In this document: in pieces, positions 8,088 through 17,122 of the stretch | Numbering within the stretch: position 1 is the stretch's first letter | Layout: each line of letters opens with the position of its first letter | Assembly (NCBI RefSeq): GCF_030915445.1 | Contig: NZ_CP133264.1 | Coordinates: forward strand, 186,001 to 250,000 | Reading direction: 5' to 3' | Length of the DNA: 64,000 nt | DNA from: Clostridium sp. OS1-26 | Lineage (GTDB): Bacteria > Bacillota > Clostridia > Clostridiales > Clostridiaceae | Notes under the pieces: model-generated | Database searches by the model: none | The model's input: only the letters and a program-made list of their open reading frames with translations | What the model was told of the DNA's origin: nothing | Program-made: the position numbers and the translations under genes

Positions 8088-8191
8088 GATAATACCCTCC
8101 AATCTGTGGTATTATCGGGATATAGGTGTTCTCGCACCTATATCCAAACAAATTTATCGAAGCGTGCACCTATTTATATGGGTGCATTTTT
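8088..8191. promoter_or_regulatory. Three consecutive hairpins in a phage intergenic leader
   Basis: The gap 8001-8189 holds three inverted repeats: GATAATACC/GGTATTATC (8088-8096, 8108-8116), an 11-bp perfect stem GGATATAGGTG/CACCTATATCC (8118-8128, 8135-8145), and TGCACC/GGGTGCA (8165-8170, 8180-8186) followed by five T on the plus strand. The last resembles a rho-independent terminator for plus-strand RNA. On the minus strand all three would be in the leader of the 29-residue gene. A regulatory role is inferred. Confidence 0.45.
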
Positions 8192-8411
8192 AATACGGAA
8201 AACTTCTATGAAGTTGCCTTTCCTCTTCACAATCTTTCTCCCACTCTTCTATAAACTTTTCATATTCTGACCTTGGCATTATATAACCCGGAAACTCTAA
8301 CATCATTTCTATTTCATCTTTAGTAAGTTCCTCAACACTACTAAACTTATCTACCATGCTTTTATAGCCCTCCATAGTTACTTGCTTATTTTCTTTTGAC
8401 AATCTATACAT
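8190..8411 (-). CDS. Acidic hypothetical phage protein
   Basis: A 73-residue acidic helical protein (many E and K; begins MYRLSKENKQV). Its start overlaps the last 34 bases of the Rad52-like gene, consistent with coupling. No recognised domain. The gene stops just before the hairpin cluster at 8088-8191. Confidence 0.55.
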   Translation of the reverse strand: MYRLSKENKQVTMEGYKSMVDKFSSVEELTKDEIEMMLEFPGYIMPRSEYEKFIEEWEKDCEEERQLHRSFPY

Positions 8412-9154
8412 AACTTTTTACCTTTAAAATTTGATGTACTAAACATAGCAATCTTTTCGGTTATTTCCTTCCCACAACTCTCACATTTCAATTCTGATGA
8501 AAGTTTATTTTGAGTAGACTTACTGCCTTGTGAAGATGTTTTATTGTTCTCTGCGTGGCTCTGTGATGTTTCTAGTGCTTTGTTTAAAAATTCTTCAGCA
8601 TTTTGAGTATGCCATTCAGTTGATAGAGGTTTAGCTTCACCTAGTTTGTATCTAACCTTGCTTTTGCTATCTTTTATTTCTAAATTTACAATTTCTTTTT
8701 CATCATTATAAAAGATTTTAGATACTGTAAATTTACACGAACTATTTAGTCCAATCTTTCCATTGTTTTCATAGTACTCACTCTCTTTTAAGTCAATCCA
8801 TATAAAAGGTGCTGTATAAAGTTCTCGGCCTATTCCTAAATTAAAACATGCTCTTTTAAAACTATCACTAGCTTGTCCCTTTTCTTTTTCTGTGTTACTC
8901 TCTGTACCTACATCTTGTTTACTGATCCACATTTTCTTTTCGTTGTCCCAAACTCTCACAGTACAGAATAAATTGCCATTTACTAATTGATGTTCCCTCT
9001 CCCATCCAAGAGGTCCAAATACTTCGTCTAATATCTTCATATCGCATCTGGCATCTTTGTAAAGTAACATTATTCCCCCTACACTTTTATTTGTCTTCTT
9101 AACTGATTGAACTCTGCATTCAATTTCACTAGATTTCAATACTCTTATATTCAT
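8378..9154 (-). CDS. Rad52/22-type single-strand annealing protein of phage
   Basis: A 258-residue recombinase. The N-terminal 150 residues have the features of the phage Rad52/22 (Sak-like) family: GGIMLLYKDARCDMKILDEVFG, a GWEREH segment, VGTESNTEKEKGQASDSFKRA and LGIGRELYTAP. The C-terminal tail has a small treble-clef CxxC...CxxC motif (CESCGKE...CIDCQK), probably zinc binding. It anneals complementary single strands in phage recombination. The ribosome site AAGGAGGCG precedes ATG 9154. Confidence 0.82.
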   Translation of the reverse strand: MNIRVLKSSEIECRVQSVKKTNKSVGGIMLLYKDARCDMKILDEVFGPLGWEREHQLVNGNLFCTVRVWDNEKKMWISKQDVGTESNTEKEKGQASDSFKRACFNLGIGRELYTAPFIWIDLKESEYYENNGKIGLNSSCKFTVSKIFYNDEKEIVNLEIKDSKSKVRYKLGEAKPLSTEWHTQNAEEFLNKALETSQSHAENNKTSSQGSKSTQNKLSSELKCESCGKEITEKIAMFSTSNFKGKKLCIDCQKKISK

Positions 9155-9168
9155 AAGGTAACGCCTCC

Positions 9169-9354
9169 TTAAAATGGTGTTATTTCTTTACCTTTACGAC
9201 ATTTAATACTTAACTTTAAAAGCCTATTTTGCGACTTTAAGGCATTTATATATCCATAATTGTATAAGTCGGGGCTTTCCTTCTTAATTTTTGCTATAAC
9301 CCTTTCGTTGCTCTTCTTAATAATTTCTAATTCCCGTATAACTTCATCGGACAT
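9169..9354 (-). CDS. Hypothetical phage protein
   Basis: About 61 residues, helical and basic, starting MSDEVIRELEIIKKSNERV. ATG 9354 is spaced correctly from GGTGG; an upstream GTG at 9366 would leave no room for a ribosome site. No recognised domain; part of the early operon. Confidence 0.5.
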   Translation of the reverse strand: MSDEVIRELEIIKKSNERVIAKIKKESPDLYNYGYINALKSQNRLLKLSIKCRKGKEITPF

Positions 9355-9366
9355 CTGTAACACCAC

Positions 9367-9573
9367 CTATAATTCATATAGCTCCTGATGTCTAATAACT
9401 GGATTACCAAAGGCATCATCATACCCTGTGAATTTAGTTATAGACTTAAATTTCTTACCAGTTTTAGTATCTTGATGTATAACTGTTGTTGTATCTCCAA
9501 CAGTGTTATAATCAATCATTTTCCATTTTGGATCTCTTAAGTCTTCATTAGTGCTTGTACTAATAAGATTCAT
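9367..9573 (-). CDS. Hypothetical phage protein
   Basis: A 68-residue polar protein (begins MNLISTSTNEDLRD) with a predicted beta-rich fold (TTTVIHQDTKTGKKFKSI). It is preceded by a strong AGGAGGG ribosome site. No family recognised. Confidence 0.55.
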   Translation of the reverse strand: MNLISTSTNEDLRDPKWKMIDYNTVGDTTTVIHQDTKTGKKFKSITKFTGYDDAFGNPVIRHQELYEL

Positions 9574-9599
9574 TATTTTTCCCTCCTATACTTGTACTA

Positions 9600-9998
9600 T
9601 TAATTCACATTTCTAAGTGTTTCATCCATATCTATTTGTCCGTTTAAAATTTGCTCTCTAGTATCGATTTTTCTAAGAGACTTATTCAATCCTCTGTACT
9701 TTTTAGAAAGCTGATACCTAACCTTTTGCAAGTCTCCTTTATCTGTAGTACGGCTTACATTTACATACTCACTAGTGCCTTCTGCCTTTACAGAAAAGTA
9801 ATCTCTTACACCAGATTCGTCCTTATATGAAGCCATAAGCCTTTGAGCTATTCTTCTATATTCTTGATCTTCTAACTTCTTTACGTCTGGCTTTGGTGTG
9901 TATTCTCTAACTATTCCTATAAGCTCGTCCATACTTATACTAGGGTTATCAGCTATTATTGAATTAATTTTTTCCTTTATCCTCTTATCAAGTGCCAT
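9600..9998 (-). CDS. Hypothetical phage protein
   Basis: A 132-residue charged protein with an N-terminal helical region and a central segment (DESGVRDYFSVKAEGTSEYV) that may be beta-rich. It starts almost immediately after the ParB-like gene ends, indicating co-translation. It may be an accessory factor for that protein, but this is only context. Confidence 0.55.
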   Translation of the reverse strand: MALDKRIKEKINSIIADNPSISMDELIGIVREYTPKPDVKKLEDQEYRRIAQRLMASYKDESGVRDYFSVKAEGTSEYVNVSRTTDKGDLQKVRYQLSKKYRGLNKSLRKIDTREQILNGQIDMDETLRNVN

Positions 9999-9999
9999 G

Positions 10000-10992
10000 C
10001 TATTTCACCACCTTGATTTTTCCCATGTTCTCAAATATACTTTTAACTTGTTGTAACTTCTCTATTGCTTCATCACATCGACTAATATGTTTATCCAATG
10101 ATTCTTGAGGGGAATATTCTAAGTAATATCCCATCCTTTCTTCATCGATAGTTGTAGTTAGAATCCCAAAAATAACATCTGCTATTTTATCAGCTATTTT
10201 CTTTTGCTTGTCTATCTCTTTGGCTTTAGTATCATACTGCTGATTTAGTAACTCTGCTGCCTTAGATTCTTTTTTCCCTTCTTCCAGGTCCTTAACTTCT
10301 TTAGTGAAGTTATATGCCTTATTTATACTTATGTCATTATCTCTTGCAGCTTCTTTGATTACTTCTGGAGCTTCTTTTACTATGACTTCTACTTTGTGTA
10401 TAGTGTCATGACTTACTCCTGCAACTTTTGCAACTTCCTTTAATGTATTTACACTGTTCTTTTCTTCAATTGGTTCATGTATAGCTTTAGTTTCATCTTC
10501 TAACCATTTATCAGACTTCTGATTAACGATATCTTCATTAATAACTTCATCACTTAAAGGTTGTATTTTAATATCTTCTATCACTTTGTCAGATTTCTGA
10601 TAAAGCGATTTTGCTTCTTCACTTTTCTTGTCGCCCCCTGCTAGTGATTGATTTTCTTTAGCTTTCTTTGCTATGCTTTCCTTAAGCTGTAATGCTAACT
10701 CGGACCTTTGAAAACTGGATATATTCCTTCTAGCAAACTGATTTTTAATAATCCATTGTTTAACTTCTTCTTCATCCTCAAACTCATAATCCATACTTAA
10801 AGTTTCAAATTGAATTCCGTTTTTATTACAAAGTTCATAACGATTATGTCCATCTATAATGATGTTATTCCAAGTTATTATCTGGTCTCTGCATCCAAAC
10901 ATTAGTAGACTTTTTTCAAGGAACTCTCTTTCTTCTTCTGTTGGTGGTGGAATTAGGTTTTTAAATTCCTCTTTTACTATTAGTTCAATCAA
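10000..10992 (-). CDS. ParB-like nuclease-domain protein of phage
   Basis: A 330-residue protein with an N-terminal ParB/sulfiredoxin-like domain (the IIIDGHNRYELCNKNG motif, then WIIKNQFARRNISSFQR). A variable linker contains two similar QKSDK...ED blocks, followed by a KorB/ParB-type helix-turn-helix (TLKEVAKVAGVSHDTIHKVE) and a long helical C-terminus. In phages such proteins act in DNA partition, regulation or modification; the substrate is not evident. Confidence 0.75.
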   Translation of the reverse strand: MIELIVKEEFKNLIPPPTEEEREFLEKSLLMFGCRDQIITWNNIIIDGHNRYELCNKNGIQFETLSMDYEFEDEEEVKQWIIKNQFARRNISSFQRSELALQLKESIAKKAKENQSLAGGDKKSEEAKSLYQKSDKVIEDIKIQPLSDEVINEDIVNQKSDKWLEDETKAIHEPIEEKNSVNTLKEVAKVAGVSHDTIHKVEVIVKEAPEVIKEAARDNDISINKAYNFTKEVKDLEEGKKESKAAELLNQQYDTKAKEIDKQKKIADKIADVIFGILTTTIDEERMGYYLEYSPQESLDKHISRCDEAIEKLQQVKSIFENMGKIKVVK

Positions 10993-11119
10993 CTTATCAT
11001 CTCCTTTGTAGCTTATTTACCTTTAGTCACTGCTAGGATTTTAAACAGTGCTCCCAACACATCTCCTTAGTCTCCAGTGGAGTGTGATTTTACCTGGAGC
11101 TTGTACAACATTTATATTT
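10993..11119 (-). other. Leader region with hairpin and possible 15-codon ORF
   Basis: A gap between the excisionase-like and ParB-like genes. It contains the stem CTCCAG/CTGGAG (about 11075-11099 region) and, on the minus strand, a GTG/TTG-initiated reading frame of about 15 codons ending in TAA after AAGGAG. The short frame could be a leader peptide. Weak evidence. Confidence 0.3.
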
Positions 11120-11428
11120 TTAAATATTACTTTGTTTTGATAAATCAAATACTTTACTGCTTTCTGAAATAATATTATTTAATATTTGTCTTAAGTAATC
11201 TCTTTCTTTTCTTATTTCTTCAAGTTCTCTTTCTAATCTACGCTTTTCAATCGGCGAAAACTTCTCAAGTTTTACCCCCTCAAGTTCTGCTATATATTGT
11301 GATGAAAATCTTATTGCTGGTATTCCTTTGCATGGTGTTAATATTCCCTCTGTTCTATATTTATCTATTGTTCTTTCATCCAGTTGCCACTTTATTGCTA
11401 AGTCCTTTTTAGTTAAAAGCTTGTCCAT
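11120..11428 (-). CDS. Excisionase-like/MerR-type helix-turn-helix protein
   Basis: A 102-residue protein. The N-terminal half (LLTKKDLAIKWQLDERTIDKYRTEGILTP split over residues 4-32) is a winged helix-turn-helix typical of phage excisionases and MerR-like regulators. The C-terminal half is a coiled coil (about 58-90). It overlaps the end of the Cro-like gene by 20 bases. It probably acts in excision or early-gene control. Confidence 0.65.
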   Translation of the reverse strand: MDKLLTKKDLAIKWQLDERTIDKYRTEGILTPCKGIPAIRFSSQYIAELEGVKLEKFSPIEKRRLERELEEIRKERDYLRQILNNIISESSKVFDLSKQSNI

Positions 11429-11654
11429 TATGATTCACCTTCTTCCAGTTAATATTTACTTCTGGGAAAACTTCTTTAATATCTGCTTTTAAAGCTTTAC
11501 AAATTGCTATTGCAGTTGAAAGTTTTGGAATACTTTCACCATTTAACACTGCATAAAATTGTGTTCTGCCTACTCCACTATTGCTTATGATTTCAGTAGT
11601 TGTTATCCCTTGACTATTTAAACTCTCTAATATTTCTTTTATTTTGTTATCCAT
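11409..11654 (-). CDS. Cro-like XRE-family regulator
   Basis: An 81-residue helix-turn-helix protein (GITTTEIISNSGVGRTQFYAV, residues about 14-35 of the short form). ATG 11654 follows GGGGGAGAAAG, so the longer frame to 11702 is rejected because it would extend through the promoter. Transcription starts from the promoter whose spacer holds an operator (11694-11722), opposite the repressor gene. It is the expected early-gene switch protein. Confidence 0.72.
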   Translation of the reverse strand: MDNKIKEILESLNSQGITTTEIISNSGVGRTQFYAVLNGESIPKLSTAIAICKALKADIKEVFPEVNINWKKVNHNGQAFN

Positions 11655-11670
11655 TCTTTCTCCCCCTTTC

Positions 11671-11851
11671 TTCGGTTTACCGACCATGTTTAAATTATAC
11701 ATTCGGAAACCCGAATTATCAAATAATAATTATTCGGTAAAACGACTTCTCGATAAAATACTCCATTATTGCTTTAATTTTCTAATAATTTCTTTATTTT
11801 TCTATTTACTTTCCCGAATAAGTATTATATAATAGTTCTGTAAACCGAATA
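11671..11851. promoter_or_regulatory. Phage lysogeny switch: divergent promoters with operators
   Basis: Leftward promoter: TTGATA (11722-11717), 17-bp spacer, TATAAT (11699-11694); the spacer is almost wholly the palindrome ATTCGGAAACCCGAAT (11701-11716). Rightward promoter for the repressor: TTTACT (11805-11810), 17 bases, TATAAT (11828-11833). Related sites share TCGG/CCGA half-sites: TCGGTTTACCGA (11672-11683), TCGGTAAAACGA (11734-11745), CCCGAAT near 11813-11819 and GTAAACCGAAT near 11840-11850. These are the probable operators of the repressor and Cro-like proteins. Confidence 0.75.
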
Positions 11852-11873
11852 AATCAAAGGAGATACTTTAAAA

Positions 11874-12410
11874 ATGGCTAAATTAGGAGAGAAAATTAAA
11901 GAGTTAAGGACTAGTTTAAATATGACAATTAAAGAATTATCTAAAAAGTCAGGAGTTGGTCAAAGTACAATATCAGAAATTGAAACTGGTAAGGCAATTA
12001 ACCCTAAAACTGACACATTACAAAAAATATCAAAAGTACTTGGTGTAACTGTTAACGATTTGCTTTCTACAGAAGAGAAATTAGATATTGCATTAGACTC
12101 TATGAGTAAAATTAGAGAATTAGCGAAAGAAGGTTTAAATTATAAAAGTGATCTTAATTTAAATGATGATACTGCTTTAATAAAAGAATCTAACGAATCG
12201 TACTTAAATAGAAAAGATGAAAAAGATATAGGGAAAGCATTAAGTAAAGCATTAGAGCAATTACAAAGTTCTCAGGATGGTTTAATGTATGATGGTGATC
12301 CTATAGATGATGAAACAAGAGAATTATTGAGAATAAGTCTTGAAAATTCAATGCGATTAGCTAAACAGATAGCTAAGAGTAAGTTTACTCCTGAAAAATA
12401 CAAAAAATAA
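11874..12410 (+). CDS. CI-like phage repressor
   Basis: A 178-residue protein with an N-terminal XRE helix-turn-helix (LGEKIKELRTSLNMTIKELS ... GVGQSTISEIETG, residues 3-40) and a C-terminal helical region without a LexA-type peptidase. ATG 11874 follows AAAGGAG. It is followed by an ImmA-type protease gene, the repressor/anti-repressor-protease pair seen in ICEBs1 and related elements, where ImmA cleaves the repressor upon DNA damage. Confidence 0.8.
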   Translation: MAKLGEKIKELRTSLNMTIKELSKKSGVGQSTISEIETGKAINPKTDTLQKISKVLGVTVNDLLSTEEKLDIALDSMSKIRELAKEGLNYKSDLNLNDDTALIKESNESYLNRKDEKDIGKALSKALEQLQSSQDGLMYDGDPIDDETRELLRISLENSMRLAKQIAKSKFTPEKYKK

Positions 12411-12432
12411 TTTTTCTTTGGTGGTGAGTTTA

Positions 12433-12866
12433 ATGAAAGACTTTATTCAAAAAAGGTAGACAGACTAATTAAAAAACATAAAACAAATAATCCTTTTGAA
12501 ATTGCAAGTGGGGAAAATATTTTAGTTTTAGTAGAACCTCTAGGATCCATTAATGGATATTATAATAAATTTGTTAGACAAAAAATGATACATATAAATT
12601 CTAATCTAAGCTACACTAGACAACTTTATACATGTGGTCATGAATTAGGTCATAGTATACTGCATCCAAATTCAAATACTCCTTTCTTAAGGGATAATAC
12701 ATTTTATTCAATTAATAAATTTGAGCGTGAGGCAAATATTTTTTCATCTAAACTATTAATACCTAAAGACCTTATAAATGCTTATGAAGGGTATACATTG
12801 GAGCAAATAGCTTTATTTGAATGTATACCAATAGAATTACTAAAATTACGATTTAATATACTCTAA
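12433..12866 (+). CDS. ImmA/IrrE-family metallopeptidase, frameshifted
   Basis: The zinc-protease motif HELGH lies in CGHELGHSILH, and a downstream FEREANIFSSKLLIP matches the ImmA/IrrE family. The proper start is ATG 12433, seven bases after GGTGGTGAG, but the frame breaks at a six-A run (12449-12454). One added A joins MKDFIQKK to VDRLIKKHKTNNPF without further change and gives about 144 residues. Without the fix the first usable ATG is 12585 (93 residues), which would drop the N-terminal helix. It would cleave the adjacent repressor. Confidence 0.75.
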
Positions 12867-12902
12867 AAGCCATAGAATATAAATTTACAAGAGGTGAAAT
12901 TT

Positions 12903-13972
12903 ATGGATTACAATATAACTTGGAGAAAAAAAGATAAGGGTTGGCAGTGTATTATTTCTTATAAAGATTCAACTGGTAAATGGAAACAGAAGTCAAAACA
13001 AGGATTTAAAACTCAAAAGAGGGGAAGTTTTATATTGATAAAACCGTAAAAGAATTAGAATCTACTGTTAAAAACTGCATAAATATAGATGATGGTAAAA
13101 AAACATTTAAGGAAGTTACTGATATGTTTTTGGATCATATTAATTTGTATAAAGAATATTACACTGTAAAATCATATAGAAATTGTTTTTCTAAATTTAA
13201 ATTGCTTAATGATAAGAAAATTAAAGATATACAAAAATATGATATACAAAATATTATGGACAGTTTCATAAGAGAAGGTCTTAAATGTATTTCAATTGAA
13301 ACATACTTAAGACGAATAAATGTATTTTTTAAATATGTAAGAGATGATTTAAATTTAATTATAGAATTACCTACTGCAAATATAAAAATTCCTAAAGACA
13401 AAGAAAATATAAATAAAAAAGCTCTTAATAAAAAAGACTTGAAAACACTCTTGAAAAACTTAAAAAACAATAAATTTTATATAGTTGCTTTTATAGCTGC
13501 TAACACTGGCATGAGAGTAGGAGAAATTCTAGGGCTAACTTGGAATGATTTAGATGAAATTAATTTAAGTTTAAATGTAAATAAACAATGGAAAGTGTTA
13601 AAAGATAAAAAATCTAACTTTGGAACTTTAAAATCTAAAAATTCCTATAGAGATATTCCGATATCAGCTAATACACTAAAAGAACTTAAAAATTATAAAA
13701 AAAATAATCCTACTGATATAAATAATAGAATTGCTCCTTTTAATCGTGCTAGTATTGATAAGTATTTAAATCCAAAATTAAGGGAGCTTGCTGGAATCTC
13801 TATACATGAATTAAGACACACTTATGCAACAACATTAATATCTAATGGAATAGATTTTAAAACTACGGCTCAGATTCTTGGTCATACTGTGGGAATGACT
13901 ATGAGAACATATTCACACGTTAACAATGACATGATGAAAAAAGCTAGTGATACTATTAGTAAAATTTTTTAA
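12903..13972 (+). CDS. int: Phage tyrosine integrase, frameshifted near the N-terminus
   Basis: Tyrosine recombinase. Catalytic residues are visible: Arg in NTGMRVGEILGLTW, HELRHTYAT (H-x-x-R), the LGHT box, and the nucleophile Tyr in MRTYSHVN. The N-terminal AP2-like arm-binding domain (MDYNITWRKKDKGWQCIISY) begins at ATG 12903 after AAGAGGTG. The frame is broken at a four-A run (13015-13018); adding one A joins the two parts into about 356 residues. It ends 56 bases from the broken pilB-like gene, so it sits at the attachment-site junction. Confidence 0.85.
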
Positions 13973-13978
13973 AAATTA

Positions 13979-14050
13979 TTTTTGACGAAATTTTTGACGA
14001 AATTATTTAAACCTATCAAAATCAATACTTATAGAGGTTTATCTGGATCT
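13979..14050. other. Prophage-chromosome attachment junction
   Basis: Directly after the integrase come two copies of TTTTTGACGAAA (13979-14004), probably integrase arm sites, and then the point where the pilB-like reading frame begins on the minus strand. That frame is intact through CAAGATCCAGAT (RQDPD region) and then runs into KPL and a stop. The core must therefore lie within about 14029-14045. The other attachment site is outside the window, so the exact core cannot be fixed. Confidence 0.7.
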
Positions 14051-15024
14051 TGTCTCAATATACTTCTAAGACCTTCTGCAAACGTAAAACCTATTTTGGT
14101 ATTCACATTTACTTGATTAACATTTTCAAGACTATATTCTACGGGATCTTCTATGCTTGTTATATTTTTTTCTATCTTATTTAAAGAATTTAACATAGAG
14201 TATAGAGTTGTAGTTTTTCCACTACCTGTAGGACCTGTTACGAGTATAATTCCATATCTGTTCTTAACCATTGATTTTATTGTACTTACATCTCTATCTT
14301 TAAACCCTAATCTATCTAAAAACTTCATTTTATCAGATCTATATAGAATTCTTATAACAATTTTCTCTCCATATACGGTGGGAAGAGTTGAAACTCTTAA
14401 ATCATAATCTTTATCCTCATATAAGTATCTTATTTTTCCATCCTGTGGTATTCTCTTCTCTGATATATCCATTGTGCCCATTATTTTAAGTCTGGTACAT
14501 ATAAGGAAATATATATTTTTAGGTATCGATGTAAAGTGGCTTATAATTCCATCTACTCTAAACCTTACTATAGCTTCTTCTTGAAAGGGCTCAATATGAA
14601 TATCACTAGCATTTTGATATATAGCTCCATTCAATATAGAATTAACTATTTTAACTACAGGAGCATCTTGCAATTTTTCTTCATCATAGTTTTTTATACT
14701 CTGTTCTTTAATACTTAATTTGCTTTCCAGCTCAATAATTTTTATAGCATTCTCTAAACTGTACTTACAATAATATTTATTAATGGCGCTTACTATTTTT
14801 AATTCGTTAGCATAAAAAAATTTTATATCTTTTCCGCTTATAAATCTTAATTCTTCTTCTAATAAAATAGTTGGTGTTTTACTTGTCGCTATATAAATAT
14901 AATCATCGACTTCTTTGAAAGCTAATAAACAGTTATCGTTTGCTATTTTTTCTGGTATCTTTTGTACAACCTTACTATTTATAGCTTCATTTTCTAAATC
15001 TACAGTCTCCATAATCTTATTCAT
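14029..15024 (-). pseudogene. PilB/GspE-type secretion ATPase, 3' end replaced by the prophage
   Basis: Type II secretion/type IV pilus assembly ATPase. Walker A GPTGSGKT is at residues 264-271, the Asp box near 291-295, and the ASDIHIEP motif near 139-146. The protein stops at residue 331, right after SILRQDPD, with the unrelated tail KPL. Family members continue with the Walker B, His box and tetracysteine region, usually to over 500 residues. The missing 3' part should lie beyond the left end of the prophage. The remnant cannot be an active ATPase; excision would restore the gene. Confidence 0.85.
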
Positions 15025-15127
15025 ATAAGTACCTTTCTCACCTCAACTTTCTTACTCTCATATTAAAATTATGTCCACTGTTTTAATTCGTAAACAAATT
15101 TTCTATAATTTATTAGGCCAAAATAAA

Positions 15128-15172
15128 AATCACATAAAATCTACTAAACACTTAAGTAGATTTCATGTGATT
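15128..15172 (-). terminator. Rho-independent terminator of the dapF-lipoprotein operon
   Basis: An 18-bp stem (15128-15145 with 15154-15172; one G-U pair) and an 8-base loop. On the minus strand it is followed by ATTTTTATTTT. It lies past the lipoprotein gene and before the truncated ATPase gene. Confidence 0.75.
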
Positions 15173-15221
15173 AAGGCATCTAAAAAAAATAACAGGGCAA
15201 AGATGCTACGGATATTTTGAA
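15173..15221 (+). repeat. Partial copy of the GGCATCT repeat family
   Basis: About 48 bases beginning AAGGCATCTAAAAAAAATAA match the outer end of the complete palindromic element at 37130-37280 (read on the minus strand), including the AAAGATGCTACGGATATTTTG segment. The right arm is absent. It runs up to the stop codon of the lipoprotein gene. Confidence 0.6.
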
Positions 15222-15223
15222 TG

Positions 15224-16300
15224 CTATCCTGAACTATATACGTTATACTTTCCTTTATGAGTTGATATAAGATTTATAGAGCCTTCTTTTCTGTCATACA
15301 TATATACGTCTAAAGAATTTTCTTGGTTTGTTTCATCCATTCCACAAAAATATATGTTTCCTTGGACATCCATAGCTATTTCAGAATCCTCATCCAACTC
15401 CTTTGGAAAATCATAAGTAAGCCTCTGTATTTCTAAATCTTTAGTTGAAAATTTATATACTGCCATTTGTTTTTCATCACCTTCACTGCCAATAAAAAAA
15501 GCCTCTCCATTTTGGTAATTTGCCGCTGACCTAATTATGCTAGTTACATTAGTAGCTATACTCTTTGTTGTGTTTTTTTCACTATCAAAATAATATACAG
15601 ATTGTGAATTTCCCTGACTTGAAATAAATAATATATTATTTCCAATTGGAGTAAAATTTAGACAATATCCATTTGTATTATCTAAATAAACTTCTTCTTT
15701 ATTGCTATCAAGATCATAGGAATAAATTTTATCTGAATTAGATTTTCCTTCCACGCTTCCATAGTAAATTATTTTATTGTCACTTATCCATTCATACAAA
15801 TTACCTGAAACTAACACTTTCGATTTTAAACTTATATACTTACTTTTTTTAATATCGTATATCTTCATTCCCTCAGCACTTTCCCTTGAGTCCTCTTTAA
15901 AGCTTCTGAAGGCAAGCTTATCTCCTGTTGGACTAAGCTTTGTGTCTAAAGCAGAATAAAAATCCTTTAGTTCCTTTTTTCTATTATCTTTTATTATTGT
16001 AATTTTATTGTGATTAAAATTCTGGCCTTTAGATATATTTTCAGTATAGACATAAATTTGATTTTTAGAGTTGTATGTTAATCCAAGCAGACTTTCTATT
16101 GTCCCAATCTTATATAAATCCTCATTTTCTATTTTATATACCTCTGAATTCTCTCCCTTATTTTCTAATGCAGTCACCTGAGAATAATGTGGTAGATTGC
16201 TCACCTCTTCAGAAGCTTCTTTACTAAAACTACAAGCTGTAAAATTTAAGGCAAAGGACAAAATTATAATAATAGATAAAGCCTTGTAAAATACTTTCAT
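15224..16300 (-). CDS. Lipoprotein with TolB-like beta-propeller
   Basis: A 358-residue surface lipoprotein. The N-terminal hydrophobic segment ends in the lipobox LNFTAC, so Cys23 would be lipidated. The rest has repeated beta-propeller elements (for example YEWISDNKIIYYGSVEG and NGYCLNFTPIGNNILFISS), like TolB/DUF5050 domains. It starts immediately after the dapF stop (TAA-ATG), indicating translational coupling. The role is unknown; a protein- or glycan-binding propeller is likely. Confidence 0.72.
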   Translation of the reverse strand: MKVFYKALSIIIILSFALNFTACSFSKEASEEVSNLPHYSQVTALENKGENSEVYKIENEDLYKIGTIESLLGLTYNSKNQIYVYTENISKGQNFNHNKITIIKDNRKKELKDFYSALDTKLSPTGDKLAFRSFKEDSRESAEGMKIYDIKKSKYISLKSKVLVSGNLYEWISDNKIIYYGSVEGKSNSDKIYSYDLDSNKEEVYLDNTNGYCLNFTPIGNNILFISSQGNSQSVYYFDSEKNTTKSIATNVTSIIRSAANYQNGEAFFIGSEGDEKQMAVYKFSTKDLEIQRLTYDFPKELDEDSEIAMDVQGNIYFCGMDETNQENSLDVYMYDRKEGSINLISTHKGKYNVYSSG

Positions 16301-17122
16301 TTAAACTTCATATTCCCCTTTAAAAGAAACTACTGCAGGTCCTGTCATAAATACTTCATTTTCTTTTATTTCTATAAATAGTTTTCCACCTGGTACTTGA
16401 ACTTCTACATTTTTACCTGTAAAACCCAACCTATTGGAAGCTATTACACAAGCACAACTTCCAGTTCCACAAGCCAAAGTAGGTCCTGCACCTCTTTCCC
16501 AGGTCTTAACTCTAATTTTATTATCGTTTATAACTTCACAAAAATTAACATTAGTTCCTTCTGGAAACATATCATATTTTTCTATAACTTTTCCTTCCTG
16601 AATATCATACTCATCAAGCTTTCCAAATAAAACTGTGTGGGGTACACCCATAAACATAGTTGTTATATTATATTCTTTGCCATTAATTTTTATTTGTTCA
16701 TTTATAATTTCTTTATCAAACTTAGAAGGTATTTGTTCTGGAGCAAAGGCCGGGGTCCCCATGTTAATTGTAACCTCTTTCGCTTCATCATCTCTTACAT
16801 GGATAAAAGCCTCTTTTATTCCATCTCCAGTTTCTATTTTTATGCAATCTCCTTTTGCGATTCCTTCATCCCAAACATATTTTGCAAAGCACCTTATACC
16901 ATTGCCACACATGGAAGCATAAGAACCATCTGAGTTTATAATAATCATTTGCGTTTGTGCAATATCGCTATTTCTAACTATTAATATTCCATCTCCGCCA
17001 ATTCCAAAATTTCTGTTACAAAGTTTCCTTGCAAGTTCTCCTTCTTTTCCTAAAAACATACCATTTCTATCATCAACTACTATAAAGTCATTTCCATTAC
17101 CATTCATTTTCGTAAATTTCAT
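16301..17122 (-). CDS. dapF: Diaminopimelate epimerase
   Basis: Converts LL- to meso-diaminopimelate for lysine and peptidoglycan synthesis. The length (273 residues) is normal for the family. Both catalytic cysteines are present: Cys72 in MCGNGIRC and Cys218 in LACGTGSC. It is the first gene of a two-gene operon with the downstream lipoprotein and diverges from rqcH. Confidence 0.95.
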   Translation of the reverse strand: MKFTKMNGNGNDFIVVDDRNGMFLGKEGELARKLCNRNFGIGGDGILIVRNSDIAQTQMIIINSDGSYASMCGNGIRCFAKYVWDEGIAKGDCIKIETGDGIKEAFIHVRDDEAKEVTINMGTPAFAPEQIPSKFDKEIINEQIKINGKEYNITTMFMGVPHTVLFGKLDEYDIQEGKVIEKYDMFPEGTNVNFCEVINDNKIRVKTWERGAGPTLACGTGSCACVIASNRLGFTGKNVEVQVPGGKLFIEIKENEVFMTGPAVVSFKGEYEV

